A stretch of 64,000 nucleotides of DNA from Nonomuraea dietziae (GTDB taxonomy: Bacteria > Actinomycetota > Actinomycetes > Streptosporangiales > Streptosporangiaceae), in assembly GCF_014195505.1 (NCBI RefSeq), contig NZ_JACIBV010000001.1, positions 8,494,001 through 8,558,000 on the forward strand, written 5' to 3'. The position numbers and the translations under genes were made by a program. Below the pieces are notes generated by a model. That model did not search any database. It worked only from the letters and a program-made list of their open reading frames with translations, and had not been told where the DNA came from. Positions 57,666 to 64,000 of this stretch are shown here, piece after piece (within the stretch, counting starts at the first letter, position 1; each line of letters begins with the position of its first letter).

Positions 57666-58592
57666 TCAGGAACGGGTCAGGGTCGGGCGGGGCAGCACGG
57701 CGGCGTCGGGGCGGCGCAGATAGGCCAGCACCAGTTCCTCCAGACCCACGCCGCGGGCCTCCCAACGCGGGTCGAGCAGCGGCGCTCCCGTACCGGTGCG
57801 GGCCAGCAGGGCCGCGTGCCGTTCGGTACGGCTGTCGCTGATCACCGGCGTCCTGGCCGCCATCCCGTCGGCGAGCCCGACGGGACCGGACAGCAGGTGG
57901 TGGGTGGAGAGCAACTCGTCGATCTCGCCGCTGACCTGCACCTGACCGCGATTGAGCACCACCAGCCAGTCGCAGGTGTCGTTCAGGTCGGACACCACGT
58001 GGGAGGAGAGCACGACGGTCATCCGGGTCTCGGCGACCGCCGTCATCAAGGAGCGCATGATGTCGTGTCTGGCCACCGGGTCGAGGTTGGCCAGGGGCTC
58101 GTCCATGACCAGCAGGTCAGGTCGCTTGGCCACGGCGACGGTCAGCGCGACCTGCGCCTGCTGGCCTCCCGATAGCCTGCCGACCTTGCGGCGCAACGGA
58201 ATGTCGAGCTCCGCCAGCCGCTGCCGGGCCAGGGCGTCGTCCCACCCGGGGTTGAGCCGCCGTCCGAAGCGGAGCATCTCGGCGACGGTGAAGCCGTCGT
58301 AGAGGGGTTTGTCCTGAGCGAGGAACGCCACCCGCGCGAGGGCGGCCGCCCGTTGCCCGACCGGTTCGCCGAAGACGCGCACGCTCCCTTGAGTGGCCTC
58401 GATCAGGCCGACGGCCAGGCGCAGGAACGTGGACTTGCCCGCGCCGTTCGGTCCGACCAGCGCGACCACCCGGCCCGCGGGGATGGACAGCGAGCAGTCG
58501 CGTAACGCCCAGGTGCCCCGGTACCGCTTGGCCAGCCCCGTGGCCTCCAGGGCCGTCCCGCCCTGCAGGGGCGCGGTGAACTCACCTGTCAT
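57666..58592 (-). CDS. ABC transporter ATP-binding protein
   Basis: 308 residues. Walker A GPNGAGKST, signature LSGGQQAQV, Walker B LLVMDEP and the H-loop SSHVV are present. Q-loop: FLAQDKPLYDGFT. The C-terminal 80 residues are an extension typical of the YtrB/CcmA-like group. The ATG overlaps the GntR stop as ATGA, so regulator, ATPase and permease form one operon. Confidence 0.92.
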   Translation of the reverse strand: MTGEFTAPLQGGTALEATGLAKRYRGTWALRDCSLSIPAGRVVALVGPNGAGKSTFLRLAVGLIEATQGSVRVFGEPVGQRAAALARVAFLAQDKPLYDGFTVAEMLRFGRRLNPGWDDALARQRLAELDIPLRRKVGRLSGGQQAQVALTVAVAKRPDLLVMDEPLANLDPVARHDIMRSLMTAVAETRMTVVLSSHVVSDLNDTCDWLVVLNRGQVQVSGEIDELLSTHHLLSGPVGLADGMAARTPVISDSRTERHAALLARTGTGAPLLDPRWEARGVGLEELVLAYLRRPDAAVLPRPTLTRS

Positions 58593-58987
58593 GCGATGTC
58601 CTCCCGGAGGGAATCGGTGAGAACGGAGGTGAACAGCGCCTGCATGTCCTCGTGGTCGAGGCCCGCCTCGCGGCAGCCGCGCACCCATCGAGCGAGATCG
58701 CGGCGGTGCGCGGTGTGGTCGGCCGTGACCCCGCCGCCCAGGGACCGCTGCACGAACGTGCCGAGCCCGGGCCGGCCGGCGACCAGGCCCTCACGCTCCA
58801 GCTCGCGGTAGGCCTTGGCCACCGTGTTCGGATTGATCGCGAGGTCGGCGACGACCTCTTTGATCGTCGGAAGCTGATCGCCCGGCATGAGCACACCCAG
58901 CCGCAGCGCCTGTTTGACCTGATGCACGAGCTGGAGGTAGGTCGCCACACCAGAGCCAGGATCGAGGCGGAGGTTGATCACCACCAT
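58589..58987 (-). CDS. GntR family regulator, YtrA type
   Basis: 132 residues. The GntR winged helix is YLQLVHQVKQALRLGVLMPGDQLPTIKEVVADLAINPNTVAKAYRELEREGLVAGRPGLGTFV (about 17-79). It has only a short helical tail, as in YtrA, and no large effector domain. The start codon lies inside a 38-base palindrome, which should be the auto-operator. It controls the ABC genes downstream. Confidence 0.92.
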   Translation of the reverse strand: MVVINLRLDPGSGVATYLQLVHQVKQALRLGVLMPGDQLPTIKEVVADLAINPNTVAKAYRELEREGLVAGRPGLGTFVQRSLGGGVTADHTAHRRDLARWVRGCREAGLDHEDMQALFTSVLTDSLREDIA

Positions 58988-59021
58988 ACCCTTTCACTAT
59001 TGGAATAGTAAAAGGGTATGG
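58984..59021. promoter_or_regulatory. 38-base palindromic operator over the GntR start
   Basis: Outer arms CCATACCCTTT (58984-58994) and AAAGGGTATGG (59011-59021), inner arms ACTATT (58996-59001) and AATAGT (59004-59009), centre GG. The arms pair perfectly except for the single flanking bases between them. The left arm contains the GntR start codon. This is the most likely binding site of the YtrA-type regulator. The 100 bases to the right (59022-59121) hold no convincing gene. Confidence 0.8.
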
Positions 59022-59121
59022 ACGTGAGCGATCTTCGTCAACCTGGCGCGGATGATCGACCGTGGTGCGGGCCGCCGGTGGATCACCGTCGACAGGGCGG
59101 ACGGCACGGCCTGCCCCTCCT

Positions 59122-59589
59122 TCAGGCAGGTGGCCTCATCTGCACGCCGTACTTGCCGGCTGCCGCGACGAGCCTGTCCACATCGGGCGGCGAGTCGGAC
59201 GGAGGCGGCAGTTCCCGTGACGGCGCCCGCTCGCCCACCTCGGCGAAGAACTCGTCGAGCCCGCCTGGCAGGTACACGAACAGCACGCGGGCCGTGCTGG
59301 TGGGCTCGAAGGTCTCCAACGTCCCTTCGGGAATGTAGACGAAGGAGTCAGGGCCTGCCTCCACCGACTCCTCGCCGATCTGCAGGCGCACCGTCCCCTC
59401 CAGGACGTAGGCGATCTCGCCGCCCGCGTGCGTGTGCGGGGGCGGGCCCGACCCCGGAGGGAGGGTCATGTGCATGACCGTGACGCTGCCGTTCGTTTCG
59501 CTGCTTGCCGCTTTGACCTCGTAAAGGCCGCCGAGCACCCAGAAGGCGTCCCCTTCGCCCGGCTTGCGCACGACTACCTTGTTCGCCAT
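59122..59589 (-). CDS. cupin domain protein
   Basis: 155 residues with one cupin barrel. Metal motif 1 is PPPHTHAGGEIAYVLEG (His, His, Glu), and motif 2 covers VEAGPDSFVYIPEGTLETFE, where the usual His is less clear. It is a small cytoplasmic protein that probably binds a metal, but its reaction is unknown. GGGGG stands before the ATG. It follows the gvp genes on the same strand after 148 bases without a gene. Confidence 0.85.
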   Translation of the reverse strand: MANKVVVRKPGEGDAFWVLGGLYEVKAASSETNGSVTVMHMTLPPGSGPPPHTHAGGEIAYVLEGTVRLQIGEESVEAGPDSFVYIPEGTLETFEPTSTARVLFVYLPGGLDEFFAEVGERAPSRELPPPSDSPPDVDRLVAAAGKYGVQMRPPA

Positions 59590-59737
59590 CGCCGGCCCCC
59601 TTTGTCCAGCTATCCCCTCTCTCCACCTGACCAGGCACAACGCGTCCCCGTCAAGGTGTGGACCCCTCACTTTGCCCGAGCGCCTGCCTTCCAGGTGAGA
59701 GGGGTTACTCATGCCTGGGGGGCGAGCAAGAGGGGCT

Positions 59738-60049
59738 TCAGTCCCTCGGCAGCAGGGTCCCGAGCGGTCCGAGGTCGAGGTTCAGGTCGGCTGGAGACAG
59801 GTCGAACCGCTCACACAACTCGGTCATGGCCTCTTCCAGCCGCATCAGCGTCAGGCCGAGCGTCTCGATCTGCTCGTCGGTCAGGTCTCCCTGCTCCATC
59901 CGCCGCACGCACTGGCGCTCCACCAGCTGGCGGACGAGCTCGACGAGGGTGAGCACCAGCCGGGAGAGATCACGCTCCATGGCCTCGGTGTCGGTCTCGA
60001 TGCGCAGCCTGCTCGGCCGCGTGCTTCTCGGTGGTTCGAGGGCGTCCAT
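59738..60049 (-). CDS. gvpK: gas vesicle protein GvpK
   Basis: 103 residues, helical. The conserved GvpK core LVLTLVELVRQLVERQCVRRMEQGDLTDEQIETLGLTLMRLEEAM is complete. GvpK is a minor protein needed for gas vesicle assembly. It is the last gene of the leftward cluster. No terminator with a clear hairpin is seen in the 148 bases after it. Confidence 0.93.
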   Translation of the reverse strand: MDALEPPRSTRPSRLRIETDTEAMERDLSRLVLTLVELVRQLVERQCVRRMEQGDLTDEQIETLGLTLMRLEEAMTELCERFDLSPADLNLDLGPLGTLLPRD

Positions 60050-60055
60050 GGCGTC

Positions 60056-60283
60056 TCACCTCCTGATGCCGTCGCCGATCGTGTCGCCGTCCCGCACGGA
60101 CGTGATCAACGCCCGTACGGAGATCCGTACGAGGTCGATGTCCGCGATCGACAGCACGAGATCGCCGCTCACGACGACCCCGCCCGCCAGCAGCCGATCC
60201 AGGAGGTCGACGAGGGCCACCCGTTCCGAGGGAAGGCGGCCCTCCCTGGCCAGTGCGGCGCCGCGCGGTTCCTCAATCGTCAT
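60056..60283 (-). CDS. gvpS: gas vesicle protein, GvpA/J-like (GvpS position)
   Basis: 75 residues of the GvpA family fold: VALVDLLDRLLAGGVVVSGDLVLSIADIDLVRISVRALITSV. Position between gvpL and gvpK matches gvpS in Streptomyces clusters. It is a minor structural paralogue of the shell protein. It overlaps the gvpL end by 11 bases. Confidence 0.87.
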   Translation of the reverse strand: MTIEEPRGAALAREGRLPSERVALVDLLDRLLAGGVVVSGDLVLSIADIDLVRISVRALITSVRDGDTIGDGIRR

Positions 60284-61058
60284 CGGCCACCCCCGGTTCG
60301 TCGGGCTCTGCCAGCTCCGCGAAGGAATAGGGCGCCCAAGGGCCGGTGAGCTCGATGTCGACACCCTCTCCACGCAGACCCTCGGCCAGGCGGGCGAACT
60401 CCTCGGCGCGGGACAGGTCGACGAGGTAGGCGCCGTTGAGGATCATGAGCTCCTTCCTGCCCGACAGCTCGGGGTCCTGCGCTCGGTGACGGTGGCTCGC
60501 GGTCGCGAAGGACGAGAGGACGTCATGGATCTGCTCCGCACGTGAGGCGGCCTCACGCCATGCCTCCTCGCGTCCGCGCAGGCTCGCCTGACGTCGCCTG
60601 AGGTATGCCGCTCCTGGGCCGCCCCCTTCGGCGCGCTCCTCGACCGGAGGCGCGCCGGCGAGGTCCATGTAGACCTTGACCCCCCATTCCTGGCGATCGG
60701 TGATGCGGGAGAGCACCTCGACGAAGTCGTCACGTCTCCGGCTCAGCAGGTTCCTGACCTGATCGTCATCGGTGTAGACGGTGACGAGCCGGACCGGCGC
60801 GGTAGGGCTCCCCTCGGCGACCGCTTCCACGACGGCGTGGTGGGCCCTGGCCGTGTCACCGAGCCAGTCGAGATCTTCCATCGACCTCTGCAGCGGCTGG
60901 GAGCCGAACTGATCCAGGGGGACGGTGCTCACATAGGCGACGAGACCGGCATGGGTGATCGTCCGCACGGGCGTGCCGCCGACACCCGCGAGGCTCTCGG
61001 CTCGATTGCGGCCGGCGCCGCGCGTGACCGCGTACAGGTAGGTCCCCGTGTCATTCAT
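60273..61058 (-). CDS. gvpL: gas vesicle protein GvpL/GvpF family
   Basis: 261 residues. The N-terminal GTYLYAVTR and central domains typical of GvpF/L are present (HHAVVEAVAEGSPTAPVRLVTVYTDD; WGVKVYMD). The C-terminal segment LMILNGAYLVDLSRAEEFARL...IELTGPWAPYSF closes the family fold. GvpL/F proteins help shell assembly on the inner surface. The ATG at 61058 overlaps the gvpJ stop. Confidence 0.9.
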   Translation of the reverse strand: MNDTGTYLYAVTRGAGRNRAESLAGVGGTPVRTITHAGLVAYVSTVPLDQFGSQPLQRSMEDLDWLGDTARAHHAVVEAVAEGSPTAPVRLVTVYTDDDQVRNLLSRRRDDFVEVLSRITDRQEWGVKVYMDLAGAPPVEERAEGGGPGAAYLRRRQASLRGREEAWREAASRAEQIHDVLSSFATASHRHRAQDPELSGRKELMILNGAYLVDLSRAEEFARLAEGLRGEGVDIELTGPWAPYSFAELAEPDEPGVADDD

Positions 61059-61411
61059 TGCTCGTCCGATCGTTCCGCCTCCAGAGATTGGCGCTCCTCC
61101 ATCGCCGACAGCCGGGCGCGAAGCCTGCGGTTCTCCTCCAGCAGGCCACGGTTGTCGCCCGTGAGCCACGGATCGTGCTCCCACCAGTCGATGCCCATCT
61201 CCCTGGCGGTGTCGACCGAGGCGATCACCAGCCGCAGCTTGATCGTCAGCAGTTCGATGTCGAGGAGGTTCACCCGGATGTCTCCCGCGATCACCACTCC
61301 TCTGTCGAGAACCCTCTCCAGGATGTCGCCGAGGTTGGCGGGCTCACGGCCTGCCGTCGCGGGCGACGATGACTGGCGTACGGCAGGCAGAGGGCGTGAG
61401 GCGTCGGTCAT
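61055..61411 (-). CDS. gvpJ: gas vesicle protein GvpJ
   Basis: 118 residues. The GvpA-like core LGDILERVLDRGVVIAGDIRVNLLDIELLTIKLRLVIASVDTAREMGIDWW is followed by a charged helical tail that could form a coiled coil (LLEENRRLRARLSAMEERQ). GvpJ forms part of the conical ends of the vesicle. One base separates it from gvpO. Confidence 0.9.
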   Translation of the reverse strand: MTDASRPLPAVRQSSSPATAGREPANLGDILERVLDRGVVIAGDIRVNLLDIELLTIKLRLVIASVDTAREMGIDWWEHDPWLTGDNRGLLEENRRLRARLSAMEERQSLEAERSDEQ

Positions 61412-61412
61412 C

Positions 61413-61751
61413 TCACGACCTCTCGTAGGGATTGTCGCTGCTGCTACGCCTGTAACGGCCCTTCCTGCGGTAGGACATCAGGTTGCCCTCCATGTCGAGA
61501 TCGGCCTCGTACAGCGCCAGGACGTCCCCGGAGGAGGGGATGCGACGGTCCTCGACCACCTCGACCACCACCACCCATCCGTCTTCCGTGGGTTCCACGA
61601 GCGTGACGCCCTCCGCCTCCCTGGCGGTCAGGTCGATGACGTGGCGCAGTCCCACCTCGCCGGCGGTGGCGGCGGTGAGAGCGCGGGGGCGACGCTCGCG
61701 AGGTCTGTCGCCCTGCTCCTCCGGACGTACGACCCTGCGCTTGGCGGGCAC
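61413..61751 (-). CDS. gvpO: gas vesicle protein GvpO
   Basis: 112 residues. The GTG at 61751 is chosen because AAAGGAGGT sits directly ahead at good spacing. The start at 61775 would place this site inside the gene. The GvpO core DGWVVVVEVVEDRRIPSSGDVLALYEADLDMEGNLMSYRRKGRYRR is clear. The protein is a minor regulator or assembly factor. Confidence 0.88.
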   Translation of the reverse strand: MPAKRRVVRPEEQGDRPRERRPRALTAATAGEVGLRHVIDLTAREAEGVTLVEPTEDGWVVVVEVVEDRRIPSSGDVLALYEADLDMEGNLMSYRRKGRYRRSSSDNPYERS

Positions 61752-61755
61752 GAGG

Positions 61756-62013
61756 TCACCTCCTTTCCGTGTCACCCATGGGGCCGGCGGGTTGGCCGGT
61801 CATCCGCTGAAGAATCAGATTCATGGCCTCCTCCGCCTCCTCCTCGGACATCACGCCTGTCGCTCTCGCCGTCTCGATCTCTTCCAGCTCCCGCCTCACC
61901 ACGGCCGGATCCCGCAACTGACGCTCGGCCTCGTCCTGTATCAACTCCGCCAGCCTGATCAGGCCCTTGAGGGGAGCGAGCGGCAGGCCCAGGAGGGAAG
62001 TGATCAGTCCCAT
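61756..62013 (-). CDS. gvpG: gas vesicle protein GvpG
   Basis: 85 residues. The N-terminal GLITSLLGLPLAPLKGLIRLAE and the acidic helical part RRELEEIETARATGVMSEEEAEE match GvpG. It acts in assembly with GvpF. It overlaps gvpF by ten bases. Confidence 0.9.
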   Translation of the reverse strand: MGLITSLLGLPLAPLKGLIRLAELIQDEAERQLRDPAVVRRELEEIETARATGVMSEEEAEEAMNLILQRMTGQPAGPMGDTERR

Positions 62014-62816
62014 CCCTCATCACCCTGTCTCGTCATGACGAAGTCGTACGCCGCCAGCGGTCCGAGCAGGCGCAGCGTGATCCGGTCGGCCCATCGTCGG
62101 CCGAGTTCCTCCATCACCTGCTCCAGCTCGGCCTGCCGGCTCGTCTCGATGAGCAGGGCCACATGGACGGCGTCCTGCTCGTGCGAAGGCTGGCGCACGA
62201 CCGACAGCACGCTGAGCTCATCGACCTGTTCGATCAGCTCAGCGGTGTCTGCTTCTCTCTTGGCCGCGATCGCCTCGTGGATCATCTCGCCGAGCTGGAT
62301 GCGCTCGTTCCTGGTGGCGTCCTCGGGCAGATCGCGGATCTCGTCACGCAGCCGGGCGGCCTCGGGGTTCTCCTCGAGAATCTCCGTGAACACCGCGTCC
62401 TCGACGTATCGCCCCTTGACCACGTACTGGGCGCGCCCTTCCAGCTCCTCGAGCGCGGCGACGAATTCGTCGTGGTTCGGCCGGAGAAACTCCTCGACCA
62501 CCGCCTCGTCGTCCGTGATCACCGCCCCGAAGCGGAGGGGCAGCACGGGCACCTCCGCCGCGGCCGCGTCGAGCAGCTCTTCGTGCGCGAGCAGATCGTG
62601 GGGCGTGCCGAGCGGGCGATCGAGACTGACGTCGCTCACCAGCGCGGCGATTCTGCCGTGCTGCAGCGACCGCACCGGGGTGGGCGGATCACCCACACCA
62701 CGAGCCTCCGCGTCGACCTCGATCTCGGCCGGCACGACGCCGTAGACATAGCACCCGGTGGTCTGTTCCTCCGGCACGCTCTCCGAGGTGGCGGAGGTCT
62801 CCGTTGATCGGACCAT
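62004..62816 (-). CDS. gvpF: gas vesicle protein GvpF
   Basis: 270 residues. CYVYGVVPAEI, the LPLRFGAVITDDEAVVEEFL segment, and a C-terminal RRWADRITLRLLGPLAAYDFV are typical of GvpF/L. GvpF contacts GvpA at the start of vesicle growth. An acidic linker (EELLDAAAAEVP) and a long helical insert are present. It starts one base after the gvpA stop. Confidence 0.91.
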   Translation of the reverse strand: MVRSTETSATSESVPEEQTTGCYVYGVVPAEIEVDAEARGVGDPPTPVRSLQHGRIAALVSDVSLDRPLGTPHDLLAHEELLDAAAAEVPVLPLRFGAVITDDEAVVEEFLRPNHDEFVAALEELEGRAQYVVKGRYVEDAVFTEILEENPEAARLRDEIRDLPEDATRNERIQLGEMIHEAIAAKREADTAELIEQVDELSVLSVVRQPSHEQDAVHVALLIETSRQAELEQVMEELGRRWADRITLRLLGPLAAYDFVMTRQGDEGWD

Positions 62817-62817
62817 G

Positions 62818-63258
62818 TCAGCCCTCCTCCGGTCGCTCCGTTCGGCGGAGTTTCTTTCGGCGCCCGTCGTCGCGTTCGTCGGTGAGGTCGCCGAGCCTCT
62901 CGCCGGCGCTCTCCAGCGAACCCTGGATGACGGTCTTGGGCTTCTGCAGCTTCTGGGGCTCGGGGGGCTCGGGGGGCGCCTGGTCGCCGCCCTTCACGCT
63001 CTGCACGAGCTCCGGCAGCCCCGGCTTGCTCTTGTCCGTAAGATCCAACCGGTTCACCGCCTCGGCGAAGCGCAGATAGGTGTCCACGCTGGCCACGGTG
63101 ATCCGCGCGTCGATGCTCAGGAGCTCGATGCCGACCAGTGAGATCCCGACGTAGGCGTCGATGACGAGCCCCTTGTCGAGGATCGAGTCGATGACATCCG
63201 CCAGACCGGACCCGGTGCGACGTTCAGCCGCCCCGCCTCCCGCGGGCTGTACCGTCAT
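62818..63258 (-). CDS. gvpA: gas vesicle shell protein GvpA with long C-terminal tail
   Basis: 146 residues. The core LADVIDSILDKGLVIDAYVGISLVGIELLSIDARITVASVDTYLRFAEAVNRL is that of GvpA, the ribbed shell protein. Most GvpA proteins end soon after this point. Here about 75 more residues follow: a Pro-rich piece (GDQAPPEPPEPQK) and a charged Arg/Lys/Glu tail. This resembles tails of actinomycete GvpA paralogues. No second GvpA with a short tail is in the window. Confidence 0.88.
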   Translation of the reverse strand: MTVQPAGGGAAERRTGSGLADVIDSILDKGLVIDAYVGISLVGIELLSIDARITVASVDTYLRFAEAVNRLDLTDKSKPGLPELVQSVKGGDQAPPEPPEPQKLQKPKTVIQGSLESAGERLGDLTDERDDGRRKKLRRTERPEEG

Positions 63259-63292
63259 GCCTTGCCTCTCCTTGGTGTTGACTCTCGGCTCG

Positions 63293-64000
63293 TCACTTGC
63301 GCGTAGCGCTCGCCCTCCTCCGGGTGGGGCGGGCAGGCTCCTCCTCGGTCTCCTCCACGTCCTCCGTGCGCCGCCGTCGTACTGGGCGGGCCGTACCCGG
63401 CCTCCGCGGACGCTCCCTGGCGACCACGGGCTGGGGCTCCTCTTCTTCCTCCTCCTCGGGCTCCTCCTCCTCTTCCTCTACGGCCTGGGGCTCTTCTTCC
63501 TCTTCCTCCTCCTCTTCCTCCTCTTCTTCGTCTACGGCCCGGGGCTCTTCCTCCTCTTCCTCTTCTTCTTCCTCCGGCTCCTCCTCCTCTTCGCCCTCCT
63601 CCATGTCCTGGGGCTCCTCCTCCTCGGTCAGCTGGTCCTCCTCCTCGGCAGGCTGTTCGGTCTCCTCCTCCTGCTCCTCCGCGAGGGCCGTCTCGTGATC
63701 CTTGGTGACCTTGCCTTCGTGTATCTCTCCGCGCCAGCCGTCGGCGGTCGCCTCGTCGAGGTTCAGCAACGTCTGCGTCATGACATGACGCGCGAAGTGC
63801 TTGAGCTCGAGACGGGCTCGCCTCCCCTGCAGACGCCCGAGGTTGCCGACCCGCTCGAACAGACCCTGCGGGTGGTACTCCAGCACGAGCACCACGCGGG
63901 TGAGGTCGGGGGTGAGGGCATGGAAGGTCACCGCGCCGTCGACGTGCCCCTTGGGTGCCTTGGAGCGCCAGACGATCCGTTGGTCCGGCACCTGTTCCAG
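63293..64000 (-). CDS. SRPBCC-domain protein with extreme Glu-rich tail (N-terminus outside window)
   Basis: The frame is open to the right edge, so the true start lies beyond base 64000. The visible start reads LEQVPDQRIVWRSKAPKGHVDGAVTFHAL, part of a SRPBCC/polyketide-cyclase-like lipid-binding domain. It ends in a helix (LELKHFARHVMTQTL) near residue 75 of the visible part. Then come about 100 residues that are mostly Glu, in runs of up to 13, and a basic Arg-rich end (RRPGTARPVRRRR). It lies immediately upstream of gvpA and is probably a gas vesicle accessory protein. Confidence 0.8.
   Translation of the reverse strand: MEQVPDQRIVWRSKAPKGHVDGAVTFHALTPDLTRVVLVLEYHPQGLFERVGNLGRLQGRRARLELKHFARHVMTQTLLNLDEATADGWRGEIHEGKVTKDHETALAEEQEEETEQPAEEEDQLTEEEEPQDMEEGEEEEEPEEEEEEEEEEPRAVDEEEEEEEEEEEEEPQAVEEEEEEPEEEEEEEPQPVVARERPRRPGTARPVRRRRTEDVEETEEEPARPTRRRASATRK

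Noticed and set aside
63414..63700. Plus-strand Ser-rich frame as a secreted protein
   Set aside because: It is the complement of GAG/GAA repeats that encode the Glu-rich tail on the minus strand.

Overview
This is a GC-rich actinomycete chromosome segment. The likely source is a filamentous Actinomycetota of the Streptosporangiaceae/Nonomuraea kind. This is inferred from the base composition, GTG starts, many 4-base ATGA/GTGA gene overlaps, an actinobacterial-type initiator tRNA, an mce locus, a gas vesicle locus, an F420-type oxidoreductase and an archaeal-type aspartyl-tRNA synthetase. No species can be named from the sequence alone.

Layout. 1-8.6 kb is mixed housekeeping: a membrane multicopper oxidase (cut by the window edge), an aspartyl-tRNA synthetase behind what reads as a T-box riboswitch, an LprG lipoprotein plus P55-like MFS pair, a MarR regulator, a CDF metal transporter, a phosphopantetheinyl transferase and an L,D-transpeptidase. 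8.6-17.8 kb is a complete leftward mce operon: two YrbE permeases, MceA-F and one Mce-associated protein. It should encode a lipid or sterol importer whose ATPase lies elsewhere. 17.9-22.8 kb holds an SDR with an altered active site, tRNA-fMet, aminopeptidase P, CBS and Smr proteins, a deletion scar joining an integrase remnant to a VOC remnant, and a VIT-type transporter. 22.9-28.4 kb holds a cyclase/TPP-enzyme pair, dhaKLM and an acyltransferase. 28.4-38.6 kb is accessory: a frameshifted DUF5685 gene with a Cys-rich end, a Ser/Thr kinase, a lectin/MFS operon with a three-copy operator, a MocR regulator, a berberine-bridge-like flavoenzyme and an SDR/TetR pair with duplicated operators.

38.7-48.5 kb is the most coherent functional unit: a secreted beta-propeller phytase, two HAD phosphatases, an inositol-monophosphatase-like enzyme, a one-ATPase/one-fused-permease ABC importer, a DUF47/PiT phosphate transporter pair and a divergent substrate-binding lipoprotein. 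The divergent promoter region carries two PHO-box-like direct repeats facing outward, and a 16-base motif is shared with the phytase promoter. I read it as a phosphate-starvation island that releases, imports and dephosphorylates organic phosphate, possibly inositol phosphates.

48.6-59.6 kb carries a DUF6745 gene with a repeat-bearing partner, several regulator/enzyme pairs with clear palindromic operators (TetR/NmrA, ArsR/MFS/methyltransferase, GntR/ABC), a kinase-like phosphotransferase and a cupin. 59.7-64 kb is a leftward gas vesicle cluster in the order SRPBCC, gvpA, F, G, O, J, L, S, K, cut at its upstream end by the window edge.
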